Shown here: positions 1-4,744 of the stretch, one piece after another
Position numbering within the stretch: position 1 is the first letter of the stretch
Layout: each line of letters opens with the position of its first letter
DNA from: CAYLNK01 sp964384675
GTDB lineage: Bacteria; Acidobacteriota; Thermoanaerobaculia; UBA5066
Length of the DNA stretch: 9,659 nt
Direction of reading: 5' to 3'
Assembly: GCA_964384675.1 (NCBI GenBank)
Contig: CAYLNK010000269.1
Location: 1-9,659, forward strand
Program-made: the position numbers and the translations under genes
Notes under the pieces: generated by a model
Seen by the model: the letters and a program-made list of their open reading frames with translations, nothing else
The model's database searches: none
Told to the model about the DNA's origin: nothing

Positions 1-268
1 CAACGCGCTCGCGGTGGCGGGCCGCCGGGCCGAGGCGCGCGCGATGCTCCAGGAGCTGGCGGGGCGGCGCGCCGAAAGGTACGTCCCGCCGTGGTCGATC
101 GCCTCGATCCACGCGCGCCTCGGCGAGGCGCCCGAGGCGATGACGTGGCTGGAGCGTGCGTTCGACGAGCACGACTCGACGCTCGTCTGGCTGAAGGTCC
201 ACCCCCGCTTCGACGCCCTCCGCGACGAGCCCCGATTCCGCGCGCTCGTCTCGCGGATGGGCCTGTGA
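1..268 (+). CDS. TPR-repeat protein, C-terminal end (5' partial)
   Basis: The reading frame is open from the first bases of the window (codons begin at position 2) to a TGA at 266-268, so only the last ~88 residues are present. They form helix-turn-helix pairs typical of tetratricopeptide repeats (GRRAEARAMLQEL, then a second pair containing LGEAPEAMTWLERAF). The end matches the usual closing pattern of kinase-linked or adenylate-cyclase-like TPR proteins: HPRFDALRDEPRFRALVSRM, followed by GL. In that family the TPRs are protein-interaction modules at the C-terminus of a Ser/Thr kinase or winged-helix regulator. Which N-terminal domain was attached cannot be told from this window. The gene ends 33 bp before the MFS gene on the same strand, so the two may be co-transcribed. 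Confidence 0.75.
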   Translation, partial: NALAVAGRRAEARAMLQELAGRRAERYVPPWSIASIHARLGEAPEAMTWLERAFDEHDSTLVWLKVHPRFDALRDEPRFRALVSRMGL

Positions 269-301
269 CGCGCCTCGGGCCGGCGCGGGTCCGAGGCGGG
301 G

Positions 302-1534
302 ATGCTCCGCGGTGACGTGGCGGCGCTCTTCGCGAGCCGGGTCCTGCGCCTCTTCGCCTATGGCTTCCTGTCGGTCGTCCTGGTGCTGTACCTCCTGGCG
401 AGCGGCCTCGGGGAACGGCGGATCGGGCTCCTCCTCACCCTGACGCTGGCCGGCGACGCCCTCGTCTCGCTCTGGGTCACGACGCGCGCCGACCGGCTCG
501 GACGGAGGCGGATGCTGCTCCTGGGCGCGGCGCTGATGCTCCTGGCCGGCGTCGTCTTCGCGTCGACGCATGCGTTCGTACCGCTCGTCGTGGGCGCGAC
601 GCTCGGCGTCCTGAGCCCCAGCGGCAACGAGGTCGGACCGTTCCTGGCCATCGAGCAGGCGGCGCTCGCCGACGTCGTCGCGCCGGGCGAGCGGACCGCG
701 GTCTTCGCGTGGTACAGCCTCGTCGGCTCCTTCGCGACGGCGCTCGGCGCCCTGGCGGGCGGCGCGCTCGCCGAGACGCTCCAGGCGCGAGGCGCCGCGC
801 CGCTCGCGAGCTACCGGGTCGTGGTGCTCGGGTACGCGCTCTTCGGCGCGCTCCTGGTGCCGGTCTTCCTGCGCCTCTCGCCCCGGGTCGAGCCGCCGCC
901 GACGCACCGCGTGGAGGGGCGGCCCGAGTACTTCCAGGCCGACCTGGGCCTGGGTCCGTCGCGTGGCGTCGTCCTCGAGCTGGCGGGCCTCTTCTCGCTC
1001 GACGCGTTCGCCGGCGGCTTCATCGTGCAGTCGTTCGTCGCGTACTGGTTCCACGTCCGCTACGGCGTGGCGCCGGCGGCGCTCGGCGGGATCTTCTTCG
1101 GCGCGAACATGCTGGCGGGGATCTCGTCCCTCCTCGCGGTGCGCCTGGCGCGGCGGATCGGGCTCCTGGCGACGATGGTGGCGACGCACCTGCCGTCGAA
1201 CGTCCTCCTCCTCCTCGTCCCGTTGATGCCGAGCCTCCCCCTCGCCATCGCGATGCTCCTGGCGCGGGCCGCCATCTCGCAGATGGACGTCCCCACCCGG
1301 CAGGCTTACACGATGGCGCTGGTGACGCCGGGCGAGCGCTCCGCGGCGGCGGGTGTGACGGGGATCGCGCGGACCGTGGGCGCCTCGCTCTCGCCGCTGG
1401 TGGCCGGTCCGCTCTACGCGAGCGCGGCGCTGGCGAGCGTCCCGTTCTTCCTCTGCGGCGGGCTCAAGATCGTGTACGACCTGGCGGTGTGGCGGGCGTT
1501 CCGGCGGGTGCGGCTGCCAGAGGCCGGCGCCTGA
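302..1534 (+). CDS. MFS transporter, 12 transmembrane segments
   Basis: This encodes a 410-residue inner-membrane transporter of the major facilitator superfamily; the substrate cannot be inferred. Hydrophobic helices alternate with short loops through two halves joined by a hydrophilic linker at about residues 192-222. The loop between helices 2 and 3 carries the MFS motif-A signature as TTRADRLGRRR (residues 60-70). The second half contains PTRQAYTMAL (331-340) followed by VTPGERSAAAGVTG, which is characteristic of a branch of drug/metabolite MFS carriers. The ATG at 302 is chosen because it follows a GAGGCGGGG stretch usable as a ribosome binding site and begins directly with a cytoplasmic segment and helix 1. 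The length is normal for the family. The stop codon (1532-1534) directly abuts the stop of the convergent acetyltransferase. Confidence 0.9.
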   Translation: MLRGDVAALFASRVLRLFAYGFLSVVLVLYLLASGLGERRIGLLLTLTLAGDALVSLWVTTRADRLGRRRMLLLGAALMLLAGVVFASTHAFVPLVVGATLGVLSPSGNEVGPFLAIEQAALADVVAPGERTAVFAWYSLVGSFATALGALAGGALAETLQARGAAPLASYRVVVLGYALFGALLVPVFLRLSPRVEPPPTHRVEGRPEYFQADLGLGPSRGVVLELAGLFSLDAFAGGFIVQSFVAYWFHVRYGVAPAALGGIFFGANMLAGISSLLAVRLARRIGLLATMVATHLPSNVLLLLVPLMPSLPLAIAMLLARAAISQMDVPTRQAYTMALVTPGERSAAAGVTGIARTVGASLSPLVAGPLYASAALASVPFFLCGGLKIVYDLAVWRAFRRVRLPEAGA

Positions 1535-1537
1535 TCA
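1532..1537. other. Abutting convergent stop codons in one palindrome
   Basis: The hexamer TGATCA supplies the TGA of the MFS gene on the plus strand (1532-1534) and, read on the other strand, the TGA of the acetyltransferase (1535-1537). There is no intergenic base between the two convergent genes, so any terminator must lie inside the coding sequence of the opposite gene. Confidence 0.9.
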
Positions 1538-2059
1538 GCCCGGGACTTCCGGCCGCACCAGGGAGTACACCACCGTGTCGTGGTGTCGGCCGTGGAGCAG
1601 GAGGCGGCGCCGGAGGACGCCCTCCCGCATCGCCCCGGCCCGCTCCGCGACGCGCTGGCTCGCGAGGTTCTCCACCGAGGCGACGATCTCCAGGCGCACG
1701 AGGTCGGTGTTCCGGAACGCCCACTCGGCCGCGGCCCGCGCCGCCTGGGTCGCGGCACCGCGCCGGACCTCGGTGGCGCGCACCCAGTAGCCGAGGTTCG
1801 CGCGGAGGTGAACGCGGTCGACGAGGTTGACGCCGCAGCCTCCGGAGAATCGCCCGTCGGGGGAGACGATCACGAACTCGTACCCCTCGCCCTTCGGGAA
1901 CGACGCGACCTGCTGCTCGACCCAGCCCTGCGCCTCCTCCATCCGGTAGCCGGGGTGACACCAGGGGAGCCACGGGTAGATCTGGTCGATCGACTCCGTG
2001 GCTGCCTCGAAGAGCGCGGGAGCGTCGTCGGCGGCGTACGGGCGGACCGTGTACGGCAT
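1535..2059 (-). CDS. GNAT family N-acetyltransferase, RimJ/RimL type
   Basis: This is a 174-residue single-domain acetyltransferase. It begins MPYTVRPYAADDA, the usual first beta strand and helix of RimL-like GNATs. The acetyl-CoA pyrophosphate loop appears as RRGAAT (residues 99-104), in the place of the Q/RxxGxG/A motif. The family C-terminal signature is VENLASQRVAERAGA (129-143), where the Asn and Ser line the cofactor site. Members transfer an acetyl group from acetyl-CoA to protein N-termini, amino acids or small amines; the acceptor here is unknown. The ATG at 2059 has no clear Shine-Dalgarno sequence in front of it. Upstream lies the degraded MOSC remnant on the same strand, so the native leader may have been altered. 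Its stop is back-to-back with that of the MFS gene. Confidence 0.88.
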   Translation of the reverse strand: MPYTVRPYAADDAPALFEAATESIDQIYPWLPWCHPGYRMEEAQGWVEQQVASFPKGEGYEFVIVSPDGRFSGGCGVNLVDRVHLRANLGYWVRATEVRRGAATQAARAAAEWAFRNTDLVRLEIVASVENLASQRVAERAGAMREGVLRRRLLLHGRHHDTVVYSLVRPEVPG

Positions 2060-2114
2060 GGCTCATTGTGCCGGGCGCACGGGTCGGATGACTGCCGACA
2101 CGAGTGCTGACCCT

Positions 2115-2377
2115 TCAGCCAGACCGTCTGTCCGATCCGCACCTCTCCTTCGCGCTCGACCGTGCCGTAGACGCCGGCGCAGTTGCCGTTGAGGCGGGCT
2201 GTCGACATCAAGACGCGGGCGACCCAGGCATCCTCCTGGAACGGCTCGACCGTCCGGCGTCTCGACGACGATGCTCGGCCGGAACCGGCGGACGTCGAGA
2301 GGCCGGCGTGCCTCGCGTTCGACGTCGCGGATCGTGGCGCCGCAGATGCCGGAGACCGGTGCCTCGTCGAAGGTATC
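2115..2377 (-). pseudogene. MOSC-domain protein remnant (frameshifted, internally deleted)
   Basis: No intact frame exists, but two minus-strand frames together give a recognisable MOSC (molybdenum cofactor sulfurase C-terminal) domain. The first (about 2377-2248) reads FDEAPVSGICGATIRDVE and then LDVRRFRPSIVVETPDG, the typical N-terminal part with the RRFRPN-like strand. A frameshift near 2247 leads to EPFQEDAWVARVL, then ARLNGNCAGVYGTVEREG and EVRIGQTVWLKG, the domain's last strands. The ~60 residues normally between WVGRTL and the CxGVY strand, including the segment that carries the cofactor-binding cysteine, are missing, so the product would be inactive. The N-terminus is replaced at about 2375 by the antisense of a LysR relic. 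No stop codon follows in frame. Family identity rests on motif recall only. Confidence 0.55.
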
Positions 2378-2470
2378 TCCTCTACGCGTACCACCACTTC
2401 GGGCGGCTCCAGTCGGCCAAGGTCCGCGCGTTCCTGGAGTTCGTGTCGTGCTCGTTGCGCGAGGCGAGCG
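2371..2470 (+). pseudogene. LysR-type regulator, C-terminal relic
   Basis: One plus-strand frame reads RYLLYAYHHFGRLQ and then SAKVRAFLEFVSCSLREA. This is the characteristic end of LysR-type transcriptional regulators (a Tyr-Pro-like strand, then S-x-KVRAF-x-x-F in the last helix). Nothing upstream in this frame resembles the rest of a LysR protein; instead the sequence becomes the antisense of the MOSC remnant. Only about 33 codons survive, and no start or DNA-binding domain is present. It is most likely the scar of a deletion that fused a LysR 3' end to a divergently or convergently oriented MOSC gene. Confidence 0.45.
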
Positions 2471-2499
2471 ACCACCGCAGGACTGGCTCGGACCAGGGA

Positions 2500-2523
2500 C
2501 TGGGCGCAAGTGACCACGCCCAG
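2500..2523. promoter_or_regulatory. Inverted repeat CTGGGCG-N10-CGCCCAG
   Basis: A perfect 7-bp inverted repeat (2500-2506 and 2517-2523) lies between the LysR relic and the MNT relic. It could be a leftover terminator stem of the LysR gene or part of the MNT promoter region. There is no T-tract after it, which argues against a standard intrinsic terminator. Confidence 0.3.
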
Positions 2524-2542
2524 GTCCGGCGGGACACTCGGC

Positions 2543-2568
2543 CGATCGACCTGAACCAGGTTCGATCG
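2543..2568. promoter_or_regulatory. Operator-like inverted repeat before the MNT relic
   Basis: CGATCGACCTG (2543-2553), a 3-nt centre AAC, and CAGGTTCGATCG (2557-2568) form an 11-bp inverted repeat with one bulged base. It ends 8 bp before the ATG of the MNT-family relic. MNT antitoxins of this subtype carry an N-terminal helix-turn-helix, and TA operons are commonly autoregulated at such a site. That it is an operator is inferred from position and symmetry. Confidence 0.4.
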
Positions 2569-2576
2569 TTCCCGAA

Positions 2577-2960
2577 ATGGGTACGACTGCCCCCGCGCGT
2601 CGAGTCGGCCTCGCGGACGCTTTCTTTTCCGCCGTGCAGCAGCGGGTCCTGGGACTCCTCCTCGGGCAACCTGATCGCCGGTTCCAGAGCTCCGCGCAGC
2701 CTTCGTCTACGGTTCGGTCGCCAGCGGGACGGACACGGCCACGAGCGACATCGACCTCCTGATCGTCTCGGGGTCGCTGAGCTATGCGGACGCTTTCGAG
2801 GCCGTCCAGGTGGCCGAGACGGTCCTTTCACGCCCGGTCAATCCGACCGTGCCGACGCTCGCTGACTGGCAAAGGCGAAGAGCGGAGCCAGACTCCTTCG
2901 TTGCCCGGGGTGGGAGCCCTGCCACGGCTCTTCCTCATCGGATCGGACGATGACCTCACC
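2577..2960 (+). pseudogene. MNT-type nucleotidyltransferase antitoxin, decayed
   Basis: The N-terminus starts at ATG 2577 and reads LADAFFSAVQQRVLGLLLGQ then PDRRF (to about 2688). This is the opening of the winged-helix segment found in front of MNT nucleotidyltransferases. About 90-100 codons, covering the rest of the helix-turn-helix, are then missing. The sequence resumes in another frame (from about 2687) as ELRAAFVYGSVASGTDTATS then DIDLLIV. This contains the nucleotidyltransferase signature GS-x10-D-x-D, with the two metal-binding Asp codons at 2747 and 2753. The frame continues SYADAFEAVQVAETVLSRPV, then stops at 2951-2953. A further frameshift near 2905-2915 restores the expected ending LPRLFLIGSDDDL. 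Intact relatives are antitoxins that nucleotidylate the partner HEPN toxin. At least two frame breaks and the domain deletion make this nonfunctional. Confidence 0.7.
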
Positions 2961-3250
2961 CGAGCTCGAGAAACCTGGTCGCCATCGGCTGGCTCGGCCC
3001 GTGAATACGACGGCCTCGTCCGTTCCGGAGAGGCTCGACTCGTAGATGCGAGGAACGAGGCGCTTTCTCTCGACAGCCGGTTCGATCTCGCCCCGCGCCG
3101 TCACGGCGGCGCTGGTCGGGGCTGAATCCGCGATCCCATTGGCCTGTCTCGCACGCCGTTCTCTCGCGCCCGTCGAGGGCTAACCATGAGACCGAGAACC
3201 GCGATGCCCTGAGCTCACACTCGCCGGGGGCGGCCGCGATGCGGGCGCCT
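2950..3250 (+). pseudogene. HEPN-domain toxin, decayed partner of the MNT gene
   Basis: An ATG at 2950 overlaps the end of the restored MNT frame, the normal arrangement of MNT-HEPN operons. Correcting two single-base insertions (near 2971 and 2996) gives MTSPELENLVAIGWLAREYD, then GLVRSGEARLVDARNEALSL and DSRFDLA. This is the start of the HEPN fold, with the SRFDLAY-type helix usually followed by AAHALALAALRW. From about 3090 homology is blurred: only scattered pieces are visible, such as a possible HETENRDAL (about 3186-3212) where the family has an H-x-x-RN segment. The right end at 3250 is therefore approximate. HEPN toxins of this class are RNases with an R-x4-6-H active site, which cannot be read here. 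It is a dead gene with no continuous frame. Confidence 0.6.
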
Positions 3251-3312
3251 GGGCGGAGTCGATTGCGGACGCCACGAGCCGATCTCGTGAACGGAGATCC
3301 TGGAGGGAGCTG

Positions 3313-3540
3313 ATGGAAGTGGACGACCGGGGATCCGGAGCGGGCGTTCCGGACCCCCTCGCGTTCGACTTGAACGACGTTTCGCGGGAGCCGAGCGATG
3401 AGCAGCTCGCGGCGCTGATGGAGGCCGTCGGCGCCGAGGCGAGGCGGAAGGCGACGGCGGCACGGGAGCGCTACGCACTTGAGCTCCACGAGGCGATGGC
3501 GGAGGCCGGCGTTCCGGAGCAGCTGGTTGAGCAATGTGGA
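3313..3540 (+). CDS. Small protein upstream of Zeta-like toxin relic (possible antitoxin)
   Basis: The ATG at 3313 follows a strong Shine-Dalgarno sequence GGAGGG (3302-3307) with a 5-nt spacer, and the frame is open. The protein starts MEVDDRGSGAGVPDPLAFDL, continues NDVSREPSDEQLAALMEAVG, and then is a charged, helix-rich segment AEARRKATAARERYALELHE. About 75 residues precede the likely toxin start (GTG 3536). The same frame then runs on without a stop to 3652-3654, passing into the toxin coding region, so the original stop seems to have been lost and the tail is chimeric. By position and composition it looks like the cognate small antitoxin of a COG4185-type toxin, but I recognise no named domain. 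It may be the only still-translatable part of this island, or it may be a pseudogene too. Confidence 0.5.
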
Positions 3541-4055
3541 AGGTCCGCGACTGATCGTCGTCGCAGGACGCAACGGTGCTGGAATGACGTCGATCACCGA
3601 GCAGCTCTGAGCCACGAATGGATGGGCGGCTGCGTCTACGTCAACCGGACTTGATCGCTCGCGACGAGTTCGGCGACTGGAACTCCGAGGGCCCGGTCCT
3701 GGCAGCGGCTCGGCGGGCCGAGGAGATCCGCGAGGCGTGCCTCCGTGAGAGTCGAAGTCTCGCCTTCGAGACGGTCCTCTCGGCGGATGACAAGATCGAC
3801 TTCCTTCACCGGGCTCGGGCGGCCGGGTCTTCGTCCGACTGTTCTTCATCGACACCGACGACCCCTCGATCAACGCCAGACGAGTCGCGTTACGGGTGAT
3901 GGAAGGGGGGCACGGCGTTCCCATCGCGAAGATCGTGAGCCGCCATGCGCGCTCTCTGGCGAATTGCGTGCGCGCGGTTCAGGCCGTGCAGAGGATGTAC
4001 CTCTATGACAATTCGGTGGACGGACAGGCTCCCCGGCTCCTTTCGGAACGCCTCC
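3536..4055 (+). pseudogene. Zeta-toxin-like P-loop kinase (COG4185 type), decayed
   Basis: Joining three frames gives a clear Zeta-toxin-like ATPase. GTG 3536 begins VEGPRLIVVAGRNGAGMTSI, where the Walker A motif (usually GPNGAGKT) has Pro to Arg and, critically, Lys to Met (ATG 3584). Three one-base losses follow. The first is in the QLL codons, giving a TGA at 3608. The second is in the Asn-Pro codons near 3645. The third is in the GFF codons near 3827. Between them the protein reads SHEWMGGCVYVN, PDLIARDEFGDWN, RRAEEIREACLRE, SLAFETVLSADDKIDFLHRA, then FVRLFFIDTDDPSINARRVA, LRVMEGGHGVPIAKIVS and YLYDNSVDGQAPRLL. Intact relatives phosphorylate UDP-activated sugars or similar substrates as toxins. 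The C-terminal end is cut off by the repeat array beginning near 4056. Two independent kinds of damage make it inactive. Confidence 0.75.
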
Positions 4056-4076
4056 TCGGGCTAAGACGGAAGTGCT

Positions 4077-4094
4077 GGGGGGCCACCCCCCGCA
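4077..4094. repeat. G6/C6 hairpin, diverged copy in unit 1
   Basis: Six G (4077-4082), CCA, six C (4086-4091), then GCA. Here the left arm lacks the GC dinucleotide that makes the stem a perfect 9 bp in the other units, so the stem is reduced to 6 bp. This is the indel that makes unit 1 196 bp long. Confidence 0.8.
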
Positions 4095-4102
4095 CCCCCG
4101 TG

Positions 4103-4137
4103 GTCGTCAGTCCGGATCCTGATCAGCTCAGGCACCA
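4103..4137 (+). repeat. Inverted, degenerate tRNA-Ala 3' copy, unit 1
   Basis: The plus strand matches the sense strand of the tRNA-Ala gene from the variable loop to CCA. It contains GTCGTCAG, a one-base-longer T-loop, then GATCCTGATCAGCTC identical over 15 nt, then an extra AGG before CACCA. It is opposite in orientation to the real tRNA and to the direct copy at 4182-4205. The two together form a 15-bp perfect inverted repeat with a ~58-nt loop. The insertions mean it could not fold as a functional tRNA half. Confidence 0.75.
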
Positions 4138-4181
4138 CGGCGACGTCGACGGTGAGTGGAGCGGGTCGTCTGCGGAAGGAA

Positions 4182-4205
4182 TGGTGGAGCTGATCAGGAT
4201 CGAAC
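4182..4205 (-). repeat. Direct copy of tRNA-Ala 3' end (positions 53-76), unit 1
   Basis: These 24 nt are identical to 4745-4768, the T-loop through CCA of the tRNA-Ala gene, in the same orientation. The match stops at G53 of the tRNA; beyond it the sequence continues into the branched palindrome, so the 5' two-thirds of the tRNA is absent. T-loop-to-3'-end segments are a common identity block of integrase attachment sites. Confidence 0.88.
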
Positions 4206-4207
4206 AC

Positions 4208-4257
4208 GCCCGACCCGCGGTCTTACGACCGCGGACGCCGCTTCGCGGGGGTCGGGC
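4208..4257. repeat. 50-nt three-way-junction palindrome, unit 1
   Basis: The outer stem is GCCCGACCC (4208-4216) with GGGTCGGGC (4249-4257), 9 bp. It encloses two hairpins. One is GCGGTC (4217-4222), loop TTAC, GACCGC (4227-4232). The other is CCGC (4238-4241), loop TTC, GCGG (4245-4248). The minus strand of the second hairpin contains GCGAAGC, known as an unusually stable DNA mini-hairpin. The fold is deduced by eye. Its role (recombination substrate, RNA structure or simple palindrome) is unknown. Confidence 0.7.
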
Positions 4258-4271
4258 TAAGACAGAAGTGC

Positions 4272-4292
4272 TGCGGGGGGCCACCCCCCGCA
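4272..4292. repeat. Perfect 9-bp G/C hairpin in unit 2
   Basis: TGCGGGGGG (4272-4280), loop CCA, CCCCCCGCA (4284-4292). This is a very stable stem with a 3-nt loop and no T-tract on either side, so it is not a standard intrinsic terminator. Confidence 0.85.
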
Positions 4293-4300
4293 CCCCCGTA

Positions 4301-4335
4301 GTCGTCAGTCCGGATCCTGATCAGCTCAGGCACCA
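4301..4335 (+). repeat. Inverted, degenerate tRNA-Ala 3' copy, unit 2
   Basis: Same 35-nt element as in unit 1, preceded by GTA instead of GTG. It pairs with the direct copy at 4380-4403. Confidence 0.75.
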
Positions 4336-4379
4336 CGGCGACGTCGACGGTGAGTGGAGCGGGTCGTCTGCGGAAGGAA

Positions 4380-4403
4380 TGGTGGAGCTGATCAGGATCG
4401 AAC
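4380..4403 (-). repeat. Direct copy of tRNA-Ala 3' end, unit 2
   Basis: Identical 24-nt block to the tRNA gene's 3' end. Like the other copies it is flanked on the CCA side by the shared sequence GGTCGTCTGCGGAAGGAA (plus strand). Confidence 0.88.
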
Positions 4404-4414
4404 ACGCCCGACCC

Positions 4415-4514
4415 NNNNNNNNNNNNNNNNNNNNNNNNNNNNNNNNNNNNNNNNNNNNNNNNNNNNNNNNNNNNNNNNNNNNNNNNNNNNNNNNNNNNNN
4501 NNNNNNNNNNNNNN
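4415..4514. other. Scaffold gap, 100 N
   Basis: Exactly 100 N, the usual placeholder for a gap of unknown length. It begins right after the left arm of the branched palindrome and ends at the start of a GGTGAG block. If the unit periodicity holds, the missing sequence should be about 132 bp plus any whole number of ~198-bp units. Confidence 0.97.
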
Positions 4515-4545
4515 GGTGAGTGGAACGGGTCGTCTGCGGAAGGAA

Positions 4546-4569
4546 TGGTGGAGCTGATCAGGATCGAAC
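4546..4569 (-). repeat. Direct copy of tRNA-Ala 3' end, unit after the gap
   Basis: Identical 24-nt block. Its flank shares the variant GGAACGGG with the true tRNA gene, so this unit is closest in sequence to the tRNA end of the array. Confidence 0.88.
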
Positions 4570-4571
4570 AC

Positions 4572-4621
4572 GCCCGACCCGCGGTCTTACGACCGCGGAC
4601 GCCGCTTCGCGGGGGTCGGGC
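4572..4621. repeat. 50-nt three-way-junction palindrome, second complete copy
   Basis: Identical to the element at 4208-4257. A third copy starts at 4406, but only its 9-nt left outer arm (4406-4414) is present before the assembly gap begins. Confidence 0.7.
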
Positions 4622-4635
4622 TAAGACAGAAGTGC

Positions 4636-4656
4636 TGCGGGGGGCCACCCCCCGCA
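4636..4656. repeat. Perfect 9-bp G/C hairpin in last unit
   Basis: Same element as at 4272-4292: TGCGGGGGG (4636-4644), CCA, CCCCCCGCA (4648-4656). The last unit carries one additional C after it relative to the others, which accounts for its 199-bp period. Confidence 0.85.
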
Positions 4657-4665
4657 CCCCCCGTG

Positions 4666-4700
4666 GTCGTCAGTCCGGATCCTGATCAGCTCAGGCTCCA
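4666..4700 (+). repeat. Inverted, degenerate tRNA-Ala 3' copy, last unit
   Basis: Same element, but ending CTCCA rather than CACCA. Its 15-nt core is complementary to the 3' end of the real tRNA-Ala gene 52 bp away. Confidence 0.75.
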
Positions 4701-4744
4701 CGGCGACGTCGACGGTGAGTGGAACGGGTCGTCTGCGGAAGGAA

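Noticed and set aside
1530..1539. CCTGATCAGC at the convergent stop codons matches part of the tRNA-Ala 3' end and might be a second attachment site bounding the island.
   Set aside because: Only 10 nt, half of it a palindrome, and the flanks do not match. A chance match explained by the two stop codons is more likely.
4272..4292. The G/C hairpin as the tRNA-Ala transcription terminator.
   Set aside because: It is stable, but the sequence after it on the minus strand has no T-tract, and it recurs in every unit as part of the repeat.
3896..4519. An open frame running from the toxin relic through two repeat units, suggesting a tandem-repeat protein with 66-residue repeats.
   Set aside because: The first 198-bp period is divisible by three by chance. 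The later period is 199 bp, unit 1 is 196 bp from the other reference point, the antisense strand is equally open, and the sequence content is tRNA tails and palindromes.
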